From PGYR01 sp041595255 (lineage in GTDB: Bacteria > Bacteroidota > Ignavibacteria > Kapaibacteriales > UBA2268): a DNA stretch of 17,357 nt. Below the pieces are notes generated by a model. That model was given only the letters and a program-made list of their open reading frames with translations, was not told the origin of the DNA and ran no database searches. The stretch's first letter is position 1. Each line of letters starts with the position of its first letter. The stretch spans positions 1 to 17,357 of the forward strand of contig JBFHKR010000050.1 in the NCBI GenBank assembly GCA_041595255.1, written 5' to 3'. A program made the translations under genes and the position numbers. This document shows positions 8,934 through 17,100 of this stretch, piece after piece.

Positions 8934-10334
8934 ATGAAAACATTACTACATATATCGATATTTCTAATTATTGCTCAACTGAAATCCTTTTCTGTTGAAT
9001 ATAATATATTGCAGTTCAAATATGATGAGAATAAGACTCTTCTTGAGTTTAATTTTCAAATGCATAATGATAGTTTAGAATATAAATTATTAAATGATAG
9101 TTCGCTTTATTCGAACACGAAATTTAATATTATTATATCTTCAACAGGAATAGAATCAGTTAATAACTCATGGGAATTCCAGTATTATCGTAACTCTTCA
9201 GATTCTTCTCTTGTTCTTTTTGACAAAAGATTCTACACTTTATTTCCTGGTCAGTATGAATATAAGATAACAATCAATACTGGAAATAAACCTAATCAGA
9301 TAATCACAGGAAAAATAAACATCAGGGATTTCAATAAAAACTCAGTTTTAATTTCTGATATATTATTTGCTCATCAGATCGACAATTATGATTCTACTTT
9401 TCATCATCCTTCATTTAAAAAAATAAATCTATTTGTTGTTCCTAATGTAGAACATACTATAAGTGGTATCTACCCTTTCTTAAAATATTATTTCGAAGTT
9501 TATAATATTGATACTATTAATGTTAATAACATGGAATTAGAATATATCATTCAAACTGGTGATAATAAAAAAGTATACAGCTTTAATAAGAAAAAAGGAC
9601 AAGTAGGAACTTCATTTTACGATTATGGTATGATTCCTGTCGATACACTCAAAAACGGTGTTTATAAGCTAATCGTAAATTTATATAATAATGATAAGGT
9701 GGTACAATCACAATTATCCAAGTTTTATGTATTAGATCCATCAAGAGAATTTCATATTAGTGATAAATTTGTAGAAAACCTTACTTTCGAGCGAAGCCCT
9801 TTTGCAGTTATGTTAGAAGAGCGAGTTAAATATGAATATGAAATCATGAAAATATTACTTTCTGAGTTTGAGATTGAGAAATTTGAAATGCTTAATTCAT
9901 TACGTGCGCAACAAAGGGCACTTTATACTTATTGGAAAGAAAGAGACCCTGATACAACTACAGCGGTTAATGAGTTAATGACCGAATTTCAGGAAAGAGT
10001 AGAATTCGCTAAGAAATATTTCTCAAAAGGGGATATAATGCCAGGTTGGAAAACTGAAAGAGGAAGAATTCTTTTGAAATATGGTTTTCCTAGTAATAGA
10101 GAGATATTTCGCGCTAAAGGTGATAAGAAAGCTGCAGAAGAATGGCAGTATGATGAATTGTACGGTGGGTCCTATTTCTTTTTCGTAGATCGTTTTGGAG
10201 ATAACACTTTTTTACTAGTTCACTCTACCTCTCCTAATGAAATTAAAAATTATAATTGGTTCCAAGAATTCAATCCTGCAATTGATAATAACGGTAGTCC
10301 GAAATACAATAGTAGTAGAAACAGTAATAGATAA
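8934..10334 (+). CDS. GWxTD-domain exported protein
   Basis: This 466-residue protein has an N-terminal signal peptide (MKTLLHISIFLIIAQ, cleavage about residue 20). The start is fixed by sequence: an in-frame TGA at 8919-8921 lies in the terminator arm and no other ATG intervenes. Residues ~20-275 look like two beta-sandwich-type domains. A charged helical stretch spans ~285-365 (LEERVKYEYEIMKILL). The GWxTD domain follows: GWKTERGRILLKYGFP from G371, then a Trp-containing EEWQY and YFFFVDRFGDNTFLLVHST. The motif's Asp is Glu here (E375). The family is widespread in Bacteroidota, Ignavibacteria and Acidobacteria; I know of no established biochemical function. Its stop overlaps the acyltransferase start by one base (TAATG), so translation is probably coupled and an envelope role is likely. 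The last ~18 residues are Asn/Ser-rich and probably disordered. Confidence 0.85.
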   Translation: MKTLLHISIFLIIAQLKSFSVEYNILQFKYDENKTLLEFNFQMHNDSLEYKLLNDSSLYSNTKFNIIISSTGIESVNNSWEFQYYRNSSDSSLVLFDKRFYTLFPGQYEYKITINTGNKPNQIITGKINIRDFNKNSVLISDILFAHQIDNYDSTFHHPSFKKINLFVVPNVEHTISGIYPFLKYYFEVYNIDTINVNNMELEYIIQTGDNKKVYSFNKKKGQVGTSFYDYGMIPVDTLKNGVYKLIVNLYNNDKVVQSQLSKFYVLDPSREFHISDKFVENLTFERSPFAVMLEERVKYEYEIMKILLSEFEIEKFEMLNSLRAQQRALYTYWKERDPDTTTAVNELMTEFQERVEFAKKYFSKGDIMPGWKTERGRILLKYGFPSNREIFRAKGDKKAAEEWQYDELYGGSYFFFVDRFGDNTFLLVHSTSPNEIKNYNWFQEFNPAIDNNGSPKYNSSRNSNR

Positions 10335-11215
10335 TGAAGAATCTAATTCAGAAAATATCACTTGTTTTATTTAAAATACTCCGCAGTATACTAAAAATCT
10401 TACCCGAGTCTATTAAGGTTCTTCTTGGTAAGATATTTGGTTTAGTTATGATGTATGTATCATCCGAAAGAAAAGCAATCACTTACGAAAATATAAAAAA
10501 TTCGAATTTAGAATATTCAGATATAGAGATTAAAAGTATTGTAAAACAGTCGTATCAAAATCTAGGTATAACTTTAGTAGAACTATTAACTATTGATACT
10601 TATGATTACAAATCTAGTAAGCCTAAAGTTAACTACTCTAATATAGAAATAATTAAGAAGGCAAAAGAAAAAGGTAAAGGGGTTATTCTACTATCTGGCC
10701 ACTTTGGCAATTGGGAGTTGTTAGCCTATTCTGCTAGTATTTTACTTAACGAAGCTCTCCATATTGTCATAAAATACCAAATGAATCCATATACCGATAA
10801 ATATCTAAGAAATTTACGACAAAGGAGTGGTAATGAACTAATAGATATGAATAAAGCTGGACTGACAATGGTTAAGGCTATTAAGAACAATAGTATAATT
10901 GCGATGCTAGCTGATCAACGAGCAAGAAAAAATGAGGGATTAGAATTAATGTTTCTTGGGAAAGTAGCTAGAACTTATAAAGCTCCTGCACTACTAGCAT
11001 TAAAATTTGGAACACCTATAATTGTTGGTTTTGCTGTCAGGGATACAGATCATAACTATAATGTAGAACTTGTTGAATTAGATCATTCTGATTTGGAAGA
11101 TAATGCAGAAGGTATCGAAGAATTAACGAAAAGGTATCTGAGATTATTAGAAAATGCTATTAAGAAAGATCCTGGACTTTGGGCTTGGCAACATAATAGA
11201 TGGAAGTTAAATTGA
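10334..11215 (+). CDS. Lipid A biosynthesis acyltransferase (LpxL/HtrB family)
   Basis: This 293-residue protein is a normal length for the family. It transfers a secondary acyl chain to a lipid A precursor at the cytoplasmic face of the inner membrane. The catalytic HX4E motif is H123-E128 (SGHFGNWE). Further family marks are ADQRARKNEG at ~193-202, FLGKVARTYKAPALLA at ~207-222 and the C-terminal LWAWQHNRWK, which corresponds to the family's conserved W-x-H-x-RWK ending. The N-terminal ~40 residues are hydrophobic and basic, fitting a membrane anchor. The start ATG overlaps the stop of the GWxTD gene by one base, and no Shine-Dalgarno is visible, so coupling is likely. Its own 3' end overlaps the GT9 gene by 16 bases. 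Which lipid A position and which acyl chain are used cannot be read from the sequence; the symbol is therefore withheld. Confidence 0.92.
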   Translation: MKNLIQKISLVLFKILRSILKILPESIKVLLGKIFGLVMMYVSSERKAITYENIKNSNLEYSDIEIKSIVKQSYQNLGITLVELLTIDTYDYKSSKPKVNYSNIEIIKKAKEKGKGVILLSGHFGNWELLAYSASILLNEALHIVIKYQMNPYTDKYLRNLRQRSGNELIDMNKAGLTMVKAIKNNSIIAMLADQRARKNEGLELMFLGKVARTYKAPALLALKFGTPIIVGFAVRDTDHNYNVELVELDHSDLEDNAEGIEELTKRYLRLLENAIKKDPGLWAWQHNRWKLN

Positions 11216-12219
11216 TAGAAATAGCTACAAATAATAATATTTTAATTATTAATACTGCTTTTCTTGGTGATATTGCTTTAACTGCCTTTCTAACTCAGAG
11301 AATAAAAAACGCATATAGATGCTCTGTATCGGTATTAACAACAAAGGCAGGGGCAGAGGTGCTTTCACCTGTCAAATCTATAGACAGCTTGTTTATACTC
11401 GACAAAAGGGGTGCTCATAAGGCAATGAGTAGTACCATTGAGTTTGCAAAAAACCTTTCTAATTATAATTTTGATATAATTATTTCTTTGCATAAATCAT
11501 ATAGAACCTCTCAAATAGTTAAAAATATTACTGCACCTATAAAAATTGGGTTTGATAACGCTAGCAATAAGAGAGTTTACACTCATAAAGTAAAATATAA
11601 AACCCATATTCACGAGGCACTTCGATATATTTCAATGATATTTGATGATTCAAATTTAGTTAATGTTGAATTAGATTTAACAATTGACGATAAACTATAT
11701 CTAGAAAATTTACTTGTTCAACAGAAATTTGATGATTCGAAAAAGACGATTTTACTAGCTCCTGGTTCGGTTTGGCATACAAAAAGATGGGGCAGCGATA
11801 ATTATTCGAAATTAGCTGATTCATTAAAATCTGTATATAATGTAGTAGTAATAGGAAGCAAAGAAGACAGTATATCAACTGGGGAAGGTGTAGTGAACTT
11901 ATGTGGATTAACTTCCATATCACAAACGTATCAATTATTACTTAATTCGGAATTGTTAGTGACTAACGATAGTGCACCTACTCATTTCGCCTCATTAACT
12001 AATACAGCTACAATTACGATTTTCGGTGCTACACATCCAATGTTTGGTTTTGGTCCACAAGCTGAGAAAAGTATTGTTATTCAAAATGATTCGTTGAAAT
12101 GCAGACCTTGTAGAATACATGGCTCTAAAAAATGCCCAATTGGTACTCATGTCTGTATGACTTCTATAACCCCAATCATGGTTTATGACAAAATAAATAA
12201 TATTATAAATGAGAGTTAA
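11200..12219 (+). CDS. Glycosyltransferase family 9, heptosyltransferase-like (LPS inner core)
   Basis: This 339-residue protein has two Rossmann halves. The N-terminal half starts ILIINTAFLGDIALTAFL, the acceptor-side loop typical of ADP-heptose:LPS heptosyltransferases. The C-terminal half carries the donor-side LLAPGSVWHTKRWG (~190-203), then VTNDSAPTHFAS and FGATHPMFGFGP. The end holds a CX2CX7CX6C cysteine set (CRPCRIHGSKKC, then GTHVCM), also seen in WaaF-like proteins. It most likely adds heptose or a related sugar to the lipid A-core in the cytoplasm. The ATG at 11200 lies inside the acyltransferase gene (16-base overlap) and gives a five- to ten-residue leader before the conserved strand; a TTG at 11212 is possible but less convincing. 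Pairing with a lipid A acyltransferase supports the LPS assignment. The exact sugar is uncertain. Confidence 0.9.
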   Translation: MEVKLIEIATNNNILIINTAFLGDIALTAFLTQRIKNAYRCSVSVLTTKAGAEVLSPVKSIDSLFILDKRGAHKAMSSTIEFAKNLSNYNFDIIISLHKSYRTSQIVKNITAPIKIGFDNASNKRVYTHKVKYKTHIHEALRYISMIFDDSNLVNVELDLTIDDKLYLENLLVQQKFDDSKKTILLAPGSVWHTKRWGSDNYSKLADSLKSVYNVVVIGSKEDSISTGEGVVNLCGLTSISQTYQLLLNSELLVTNDSAPTHFASLTNTATITIFGATHPMFGFGPQAEKSIVIQNDSLKCRPCRIHGSKKCPIGTHVCMTSITPIMVYDKINNIINES

Positions 12220-12623
12220 GACTCAGACATTTTTACTATCATTTCGTATTCTTTCTTTTTTACAGAACTAACAGATAATCTAGAATTTCGGACCAAATGC
12301 ATTTCACTTAGTGTTTTCTTTTCTTTGATGTCAGCAAGATTTACTGGTTTTTTAAAATTTTTTTTGTATTTCACATCTACCACTACCCAGTTATTATCGT
12401 CAGTTGTGGGGTCTTGATAGTGTTCTTTTACTATTTCTACCTCGCCAACTACTTGTCTATCTTTGCCACTGTGATAAAAAAGGGCTATATCGCCCTTTTT
12501 CATATCTCTCATATTGTTTCTAGCTTGATAGTTTCTTACTCCATCCCACATAGTTTTTTTGTCAGATTTCATCTGCTCAAAGCTATATGTGTTAGGTTCA
12601 GATTTGATTAACCAATAATTCAT
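12216..12623 (-). CDS. EVE-domain protein (THYN1-like, PUA-fold modified-base reader)
   Basis: This 135-residue protein consists of one EVE domain. Diagnostic stretches are YWLIKSEPNTYSFEQM at residues 3-18, MWDGVRNYQARNNMRDMKKG at ~25-44, ALFYHSG, VVGEVEIV, and MHLVRNSRLSVSSV near the C-terminus. EVE domains have a PUA-like fold with an aromatic cage that reads modified bases in nucleic acid, such as 5-methylcytosine derivatives; fusions elsewhere link them to restriction or RNA functions. Standalone bacterial copies have no settled role. The start follows the lipoprotein's stop by two bases on the same strand, so the pair is probably one transcript. The stop overlaps that of the GT9 gene, tail-to-tail. 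No restriction or methyltransferase gene is in the window. Confidence 0.93.
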   Translation of the reverse strand: MNYWLIKSEPNTYSFEQMKSDKKTMWDGVRNYQARNNMRDMKKGDIALFYHSGKDRQVVGEVEIVKEHYQDPTTDDNNWVVVDVKYKKNFKKPVNLADIKEKKTLSEMHLVRNSRLSVSSVKKKEYEMIVKMSES

Positions 12624-12625
12624 GT

Positions 12626-13114
12626 TTACTTAAATGATTTATATAATACAGATTCAACTAATAAAGTATCAGGAGTAGATGTCAAATCATAGACTTCCGA
12701 ACCATGTTTTACAAATAACTGAGGCAAATCTGTAACTGTGATAAAGTCTTGTTCTGGGTAACTATAAGTCTCATCTAGCATAATATACATATTTATATTG
12801 TCATGACTAATTCCTGCAGCATCCAATGTTTTCATCATTCTTGGGAACAATTTGGTACTAGCATTACATTGGCAATCTAATTTCAAATAAAAATAGAATT
12901 GGTCATCGACTGATTTGAAAACTGATTTTAAACTATCTACATAATCCGAATCCGGAGTATATGAGTTATAATTAGTAAGATAAGTTTCGAAACCTGGTTG
13001 TATTTTTAACTCTTCTACCGTAACTTTAGTTGCAGTTTTATCAACTGGATCGGTAGTTGTATCACTACAGCTCACTAATAGTCCTAATATCAATACGAAT
13101 AATAGCTTTTTCAT
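12626..13114 (-). CDS. Small lipoprotein with thioredoxin-like fold and CxC motif
   Basis: This 162-residue protein has a signal peptide and lipobox MKKLLFVLILGLLVSC, with C16 the lipidated cysteine, then a Thr/Asp-rich linker. From ~70 the order of elements resembles a thioredoxin fold: strand FYFYLKL, then DCQC (C81, C83) at the start of a helix, strand INMYIMLD, TDLPQLFVKHGSEVYDL with P131 in the cis-Pro position, and a C-terminal helix. The active site has one residue between cysteines where classical thioredoxins have two. It may be a periplasmic disulfide handler or a non-catalytic relative; no specific family is recognised. A purine-rich tract with AAAAAAGG and AAAAGGA lies immediately upstream of the ATG. 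The EVE gene follows two bases after its stop. Confidence 0.7.
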   Translation of the reverse strand: MKKLLFVLILGLLVSCSDTTTDPVDKTATKVTVEELKIQPGFETYLTNYNSYTPDSDYVDSLKSVFKSVDDQFYFYLKLDCQCNASTKLFPRMMKTLDAAGISHDNINMYIMLDETYSYPEQDFITVTDLPQLFVKHGSEVYDLTSTPDTLLVESVLYKSFK

Positions 13115-13164
13115 TCCTTTTCCTTTTTTGGTTTATACTAATTTACTAATAACAGATGAAAAAG

Positions 13165-13237
13165 AAAAGAGGCACATAATAAATGAAGATAAATAAGTAT
13201 GATTTATACCATTCATTATTAAAATGCCTCTTTTTTT
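13165..13237 (-). terminator. Long, potentially bidirectional hairpin after the carbonic anhydrase gene
   Basis: AAAAGAGGCA (13165-13174) pairs perfectly with TGCCTCTTTT (13225-13234). Inside it, AATGAA (13182-13187) pairs with TTCATT (13212-13217), and ATAAAT (13189-13194) with ATTTAT (13202-13207) around a seven-base loop. T tracts follow on both strands, so it could terminate in either direction. It is placed 3' of the minus-strand carbonic anhydrase gene, about 22 bases past the stop, and upstream of the lipoprotein gene. Confidence 0.75.
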
Positions 13238-13258
13238 AGAATAGATTGAAAATATATC

Positions 13259-13891
13259 TTACTTCAAAGTATAAATCTTCATTATATCTTTTAGTATCTC
13301 TTTGAAATCTATTTTTAGATCAATTAATTTTCCAGAGTTAATATCAAACACCCATCCATGTATAGTAAGGTTTCTGTCTCTAATAGCTTTTTGGACAACT
13401 GCAGTTTTTATTACATTAACACATTGTTCTTGTACATTCAATTCTACTAATCTATTGTATCTCATATCTTCATCTTGAATCGAATCTAGTTCTTCTTGGT
13501 GTATTCTATAAACATCACGTATATTTCTTAACCACGGATTTAAGATTCCCAAATCAGCAGATTGCATAGCAGCTTTTACACCACCGCAATAATAATGACC
13601 ACAAACTATAACATGATTTACTTCCAGATGTTTAACCGCGTATTCCACAACGGACATAGTATTTAGGTCTATGCTTATTACCATATTCGCTATATTTCTA
13701 TGTACAAATGCATCTCCAGGTTGTACTCCCATCAGTTCTTCTGCTGTGACACGGCTATCAGAACATCCTATATAAAGTAGCTCAGGTTTTTGCCCTTTGG
13801 ATAGGTCCGTAAAATAATTCTCATCTTTCTCTAATTTATCGGCAATCCACTGCCTATTATTTTCAAATACTTTTGATATATTCATAGTCAT
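13259..13891 (-). CDS. Beta-class carbonic anhydrase
   Basis: This 210-residue cytoplasmic enzyme interconverts CO2 and bicarbonate with an active-site zinc. Ligands are visible: C43 in GCSDSR, H99 and C102 in CGHYYCGGVKAA; D45 and R47 form the conserved catalytic dyad. ILNPWLRNIRDVYRIH matches the plant/E. coli Can-like subtype, and no signal peptide is present. Two starts are possible: ATG at 13891 with GAGAG touching it, or ATG at 13885 with GAGAG six bases upstream, a better ribosome-binding distance. The second would remove only Met-Thr. The gene stands alone, diverging from the tricorn gene, with a hairpin terminator at 13165-13237. Physiologically it would supply bicarbonate for carboxylases or help with pH balance; nothing here points to autotrophy. 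Confidence 0.95.
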   Translation of the reverse strand: MTMNISKVFENNRQWIADKLEKDENYFTDLSKGQKPELLYIGCSDSRVTAEELMGVQPGDAFVHRNIANMVISIDLNTMSVVEYAVKHLEVNHVIVCGHYYCGGVKAAMQSADLGILNPWLRNIRDVYRIHQEELDSIQDEDMRYNRLVELNVQEQCVNVIKTAVVQKAIRDRNLTIHGWVFDINSGKLIDLKIDFKEILKDIMKIYTLK

Positions 13892-13896
13892 CTCTC
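13892..13896 (-). promoter_or_regulatory. Shine-Dalgarno-like GAGAG that favours the second carbonic anhydrase ATG
   Basis: On the minus strand GAGAG abuts the ATG at 13891 with no spacer, but lies six bases from the in-frame ATG at 13885. The spacing argues that 13885 is the real start, although many Bacteroidota genes do not depend on Shine-Dalgarno pairing. Confidence 0.35.
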
Positions 13897-13991
13897 TATA
13901 GTTAATTGATTAAAATAAGTTCAGAATTTAAACGAAAGTTACTATTTTTTATTATTATTACCTATTCTTTTTCATCTTGCTTTGAGACCAA

Positions 13992-13999
13992 CAAATCTA
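13992..13999 (-). promoter_or_regulatory. Candidate -7 element upstream of the carbonic anhydrase gene
   Basis: The minus strand reads TAGATTTG, an exact match to TAnnTTTG. It would give a transcript start near 13985 and a 5' UTR of about 95 bases. No clear TTTG is seen at the -33 distance, so support is weak. The rest of the 241-base divergent spacer (13892-14132) is AT-rich, with no obvious hairpin or gene. Confidence 0.3.
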
Positions 14000-14092
14000 T
14001 GTTTAAATTGCAGATTAGACTTACTAGTTTTTGTAAGATATTGCTTTTTTTATAAGAGTATATAACTAACATAGGACTAGTTCGTAATTTAC

Positions 14093-14123
14093 TTTGAAAC
14101 TTAATATTGTTTAATTTATCTTG
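14093..14123 (+). promoter_or_regulatory. Weak candidate promoter for the tricorn gene
   Basis: TTTG at 14093-14096 is followed after 20 bases by TATCTTG at 14117-14123, which is one T short of the TAnnTTTG -7 consensus. If used, transcription would begin within a few bases of the ATG at 14133. A second imperfect box, TTACTTTG, overlaps at 14089-14096. Both are guesses from pattern only. Confidence 0.2.
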
Positions 14124-14132
14124 ATGTGAATA

Positions 14133-17100
14133 ATGAGAAGAATTATACTCACTGCACTTACACTATTTTTAACTACTACATTAGTGTTTGGGCAATCAAA
14201 ACTGCTCCGCTTCCCTAATAGTTCGGACACGCAAATTACATTTACTCATGCGGGTGATATATTCGTCGTTCCAATTAATGGTGGGCTAGCTAGACGAATT
14301 ACTGTATCTGAAGGTATAGAAATGTTTCCTAGATTTTCTCCAGATGGCAAAAAAATTGCTTTCGCAGGCGAATACAATGGTAACCAACAAGTTTTTGTAA
14401 TGCCATCAGAAGGTGGTATGCCTGTTCAACGTACATTTAATATGGATGTTGAAGGATTACCCGAAAGAATGGGCCCAAATAAGATTATCTTAGAGTGGTC
14501 TAAAGATGGTAAAGATATTGTGTATCGTTCAAGAGAAGAAAGCTGGCACGTACTAGAGGGTAAAATCTTTACCGTAGGTGCTATAACTGGTATTCCTCAA
14601 ACTCTTGCATTACCTAATTCTGGTTACGCTTCACTTTCACCAGATGGAAGCAAGATTGCTTATAATAGAATATTTCGTGACTACAGAACTTGGAAAAGAT
14701 ATAGAGGTGGTCAAGTTGCTGATGTTTGGATATATGATTTCAAATCAAAAGAGCTAACTCAAGTAACTAATAATGATGCTCAAGATATAATGCCAATTTG
14801 GAATGGAGATAAGATATATTATATCTCTGACAGAACAGGCACAATGAATTTATTTAGTTATGACACTAAATCTAAAGAAGAAAAACAAATTACTAATACC
14901 TCTTACTATGATGTTAAATTTCCGTCTAAAGGGACTAAACACATAGCATTCGAAATGGGTGGTGAGATTTACTTGATGGATTATGCAACAGAAAGTGTTA
15001 AAGCTGTGAGTATCACAGTTCAAGATGACTTCCCAACTGCTAGACCTAGAATAGAAGATGTAAGTGATGAAATCTCTGGTAGCACAGTTTCTCCAGATGG
15101 TAAATGGGCTTTATATTCTGCAAGAGGTGATATATTCGTAGTTGCTAAAGAAAAAGGAATTACTAAAAATCTAACTAACTCTTCAAACGCTCATGATAGA
15201 AATCCTGTTTGGTCTCCAGATGGTAAATGGATTGCTTATATAAGTGATATCAATGGCGAGTATGAAATATTTTTAGTAAAACCTGATGGCTCTGAAACTA
15301 AACAACTAACTAAAGATTTTGAATCTTATAGATATGAAATGAAATGGTCACCAGATAGCAAGTACTTACTAACTTCTGACAAGTCAATGAAATTATATTA
15401 TTACTCTGTACCGAGTGGTAATAGAAAAGAAGTAGCGAAATCAAGAAGTTGGGAAATAAGAGACTATAATTGGTCTCCAGATAGTAAATGGATTGTATAT
15501 ACTGATAATCTGAACCCAAATATATCGGGAGTATTCGTTCACTCAACGGCGAGTGGTAAAAATGAATTAGTAACGAATAAGTTTTTTAATGCAAGTAGCG
15601 GTGTCTTCTCACCAGGTGGTAATTTCTTATTCTATACTTCTAGTAGATCATTCAACGCAGATATAAACAATTTAGAGTGGAACTACTCTTATTCAGATAT
15701 GAATAAGATATATGGAGTTCCTTTGAAAAAAGATACTAAATCTCCATTCGTTTTCGAAGGTTTTGCAGACAAGAAGGAAGAAGATAAAGATAAAAAAGAG
15801 AAGGAAATTACTGTAGAAATTGACTTTGATGGTATAAAAGATAGAGTTTTTGATGTACCTACTTCAGCAGGTAATTACTTTGGTTTAACTCCAACTAAAG
15901 ATCACAAAATGTACTATGTGAAAACAGGTAGTGGCTCAAAACCATCTACTTATTTGTACGATTTCAATGAGAAAGAAGAGAAACAAGTAGGTAATTTCTA
16001 CCAATGGGATATAACTCCAGACTTCAAAAATATATTTATTAAATCTGGAGATGACTATTATATCCAAAAACTTGCTGATAAAATAGAGACTTCGCCCAAA
16101 GATAAAATCGATCTTTCGAATATGGAAACTAGAATCAGTCCAAGAGATGAATGGCTTCAGATATATTCTGAGACTTGGAGACAGATGAGAGATTTCTTCT
16201 ATGATCCTGGTATGCACGGGGTTGATTGGAATGAAATGAATACTAAATATGAATCTATGTTACCTTACGTACAACATAGAACAGATTTGACTTATGTATT
16301 GGGAGAATTAATCTCAGAACTTAATGTTGGTCATGCTTACGTTGGTGGCGGTGATATGCCTAAAGTAAAGACTATTTCAATAGGTCAATTAGGTGCCGAT
16401 TTAGCTCTAGAAGGTAAAAATTGGAAAATAACGAATATACTAGTAGGTAGAAACTGGGAAGAAAGTAAACGTTCACCACTAACTGAGCCAGGTATAGAAG
16501 TTACTGTAGGTATGTATTTACTAGCAATTGACGATGTAAAAGTTAATGACGAATTTACGCCAAACATGGCTTTAGAAAACAAGGCTAATAAATTAGTAAA
16601 AATCACTGTTAACACAAGTAACTCAATGAACGGTGCTAAAGAATACTACATAAAAACTATCAAAAGTGATAATGATTTGCGTTATTACAATTGGGTTGAA
16701 GGTAGAAGAAAAATAGTAGATGAGAAGAGTGGTGGTAAAATTGGTTATATCCACATTCCTGATATGGGAGTTGGCAATGGATTGAACGAATTTGCTAAAA
16801 CATTCTACTCGCAACTAGATAAAGAAGGACTAATAATAGATGACAGATATAATGGTGGTGGTAATGTATCTCCTATGATAATCGAGAGATTAAGAAGATA
16901 CATAGCAATAGCACAACATATCAGAAATCAAGAAGATATATCTGCTAAGCCAGATGCGACTTTCATGGGTCCAATGGTTTGTTTGATTAATGAAATGTCA
17001 ATGTCAGATGGTGATTTATTCCCTTACCAATTTAGATATTATGGACTAGGTAAACTAATCGGTAAACGTACTTGGGGTGGTGTAATCGGTATTCGTGGTT

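Noticed and set aside
12414..12611. Plus-strand 65-codon frame antisense to the EVE gene
   Set aside because: The minus-strand EVE domain is complete and unmistakable; the antisense product is Phe/Ser-rich without a known pattern.
12216..12623. EVE protein as part of a restriction or phage-defence island
   Set aside because: No methyltransferase, nuclease or ATPase lies in the window; neighbours are LPS, lipoprotein and carbonic anhydrase genes, fitting a chromosomal housekeeping setting.
13892..14132. A small RNA or small gene in the divergent spacer
   Set aside because: The stretch is AT-rich with no convincing open frame, hairpin with T tract or tRNA-like arms; only weak promoter-like boxes are visible.
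15310..16814. Four minus-strand open frames of 63-93 codons inside the tricorn gene
   Set aside because: They are antisense to a protein with a full set of family motifs and have no ribosome-binding site or recognisable product.
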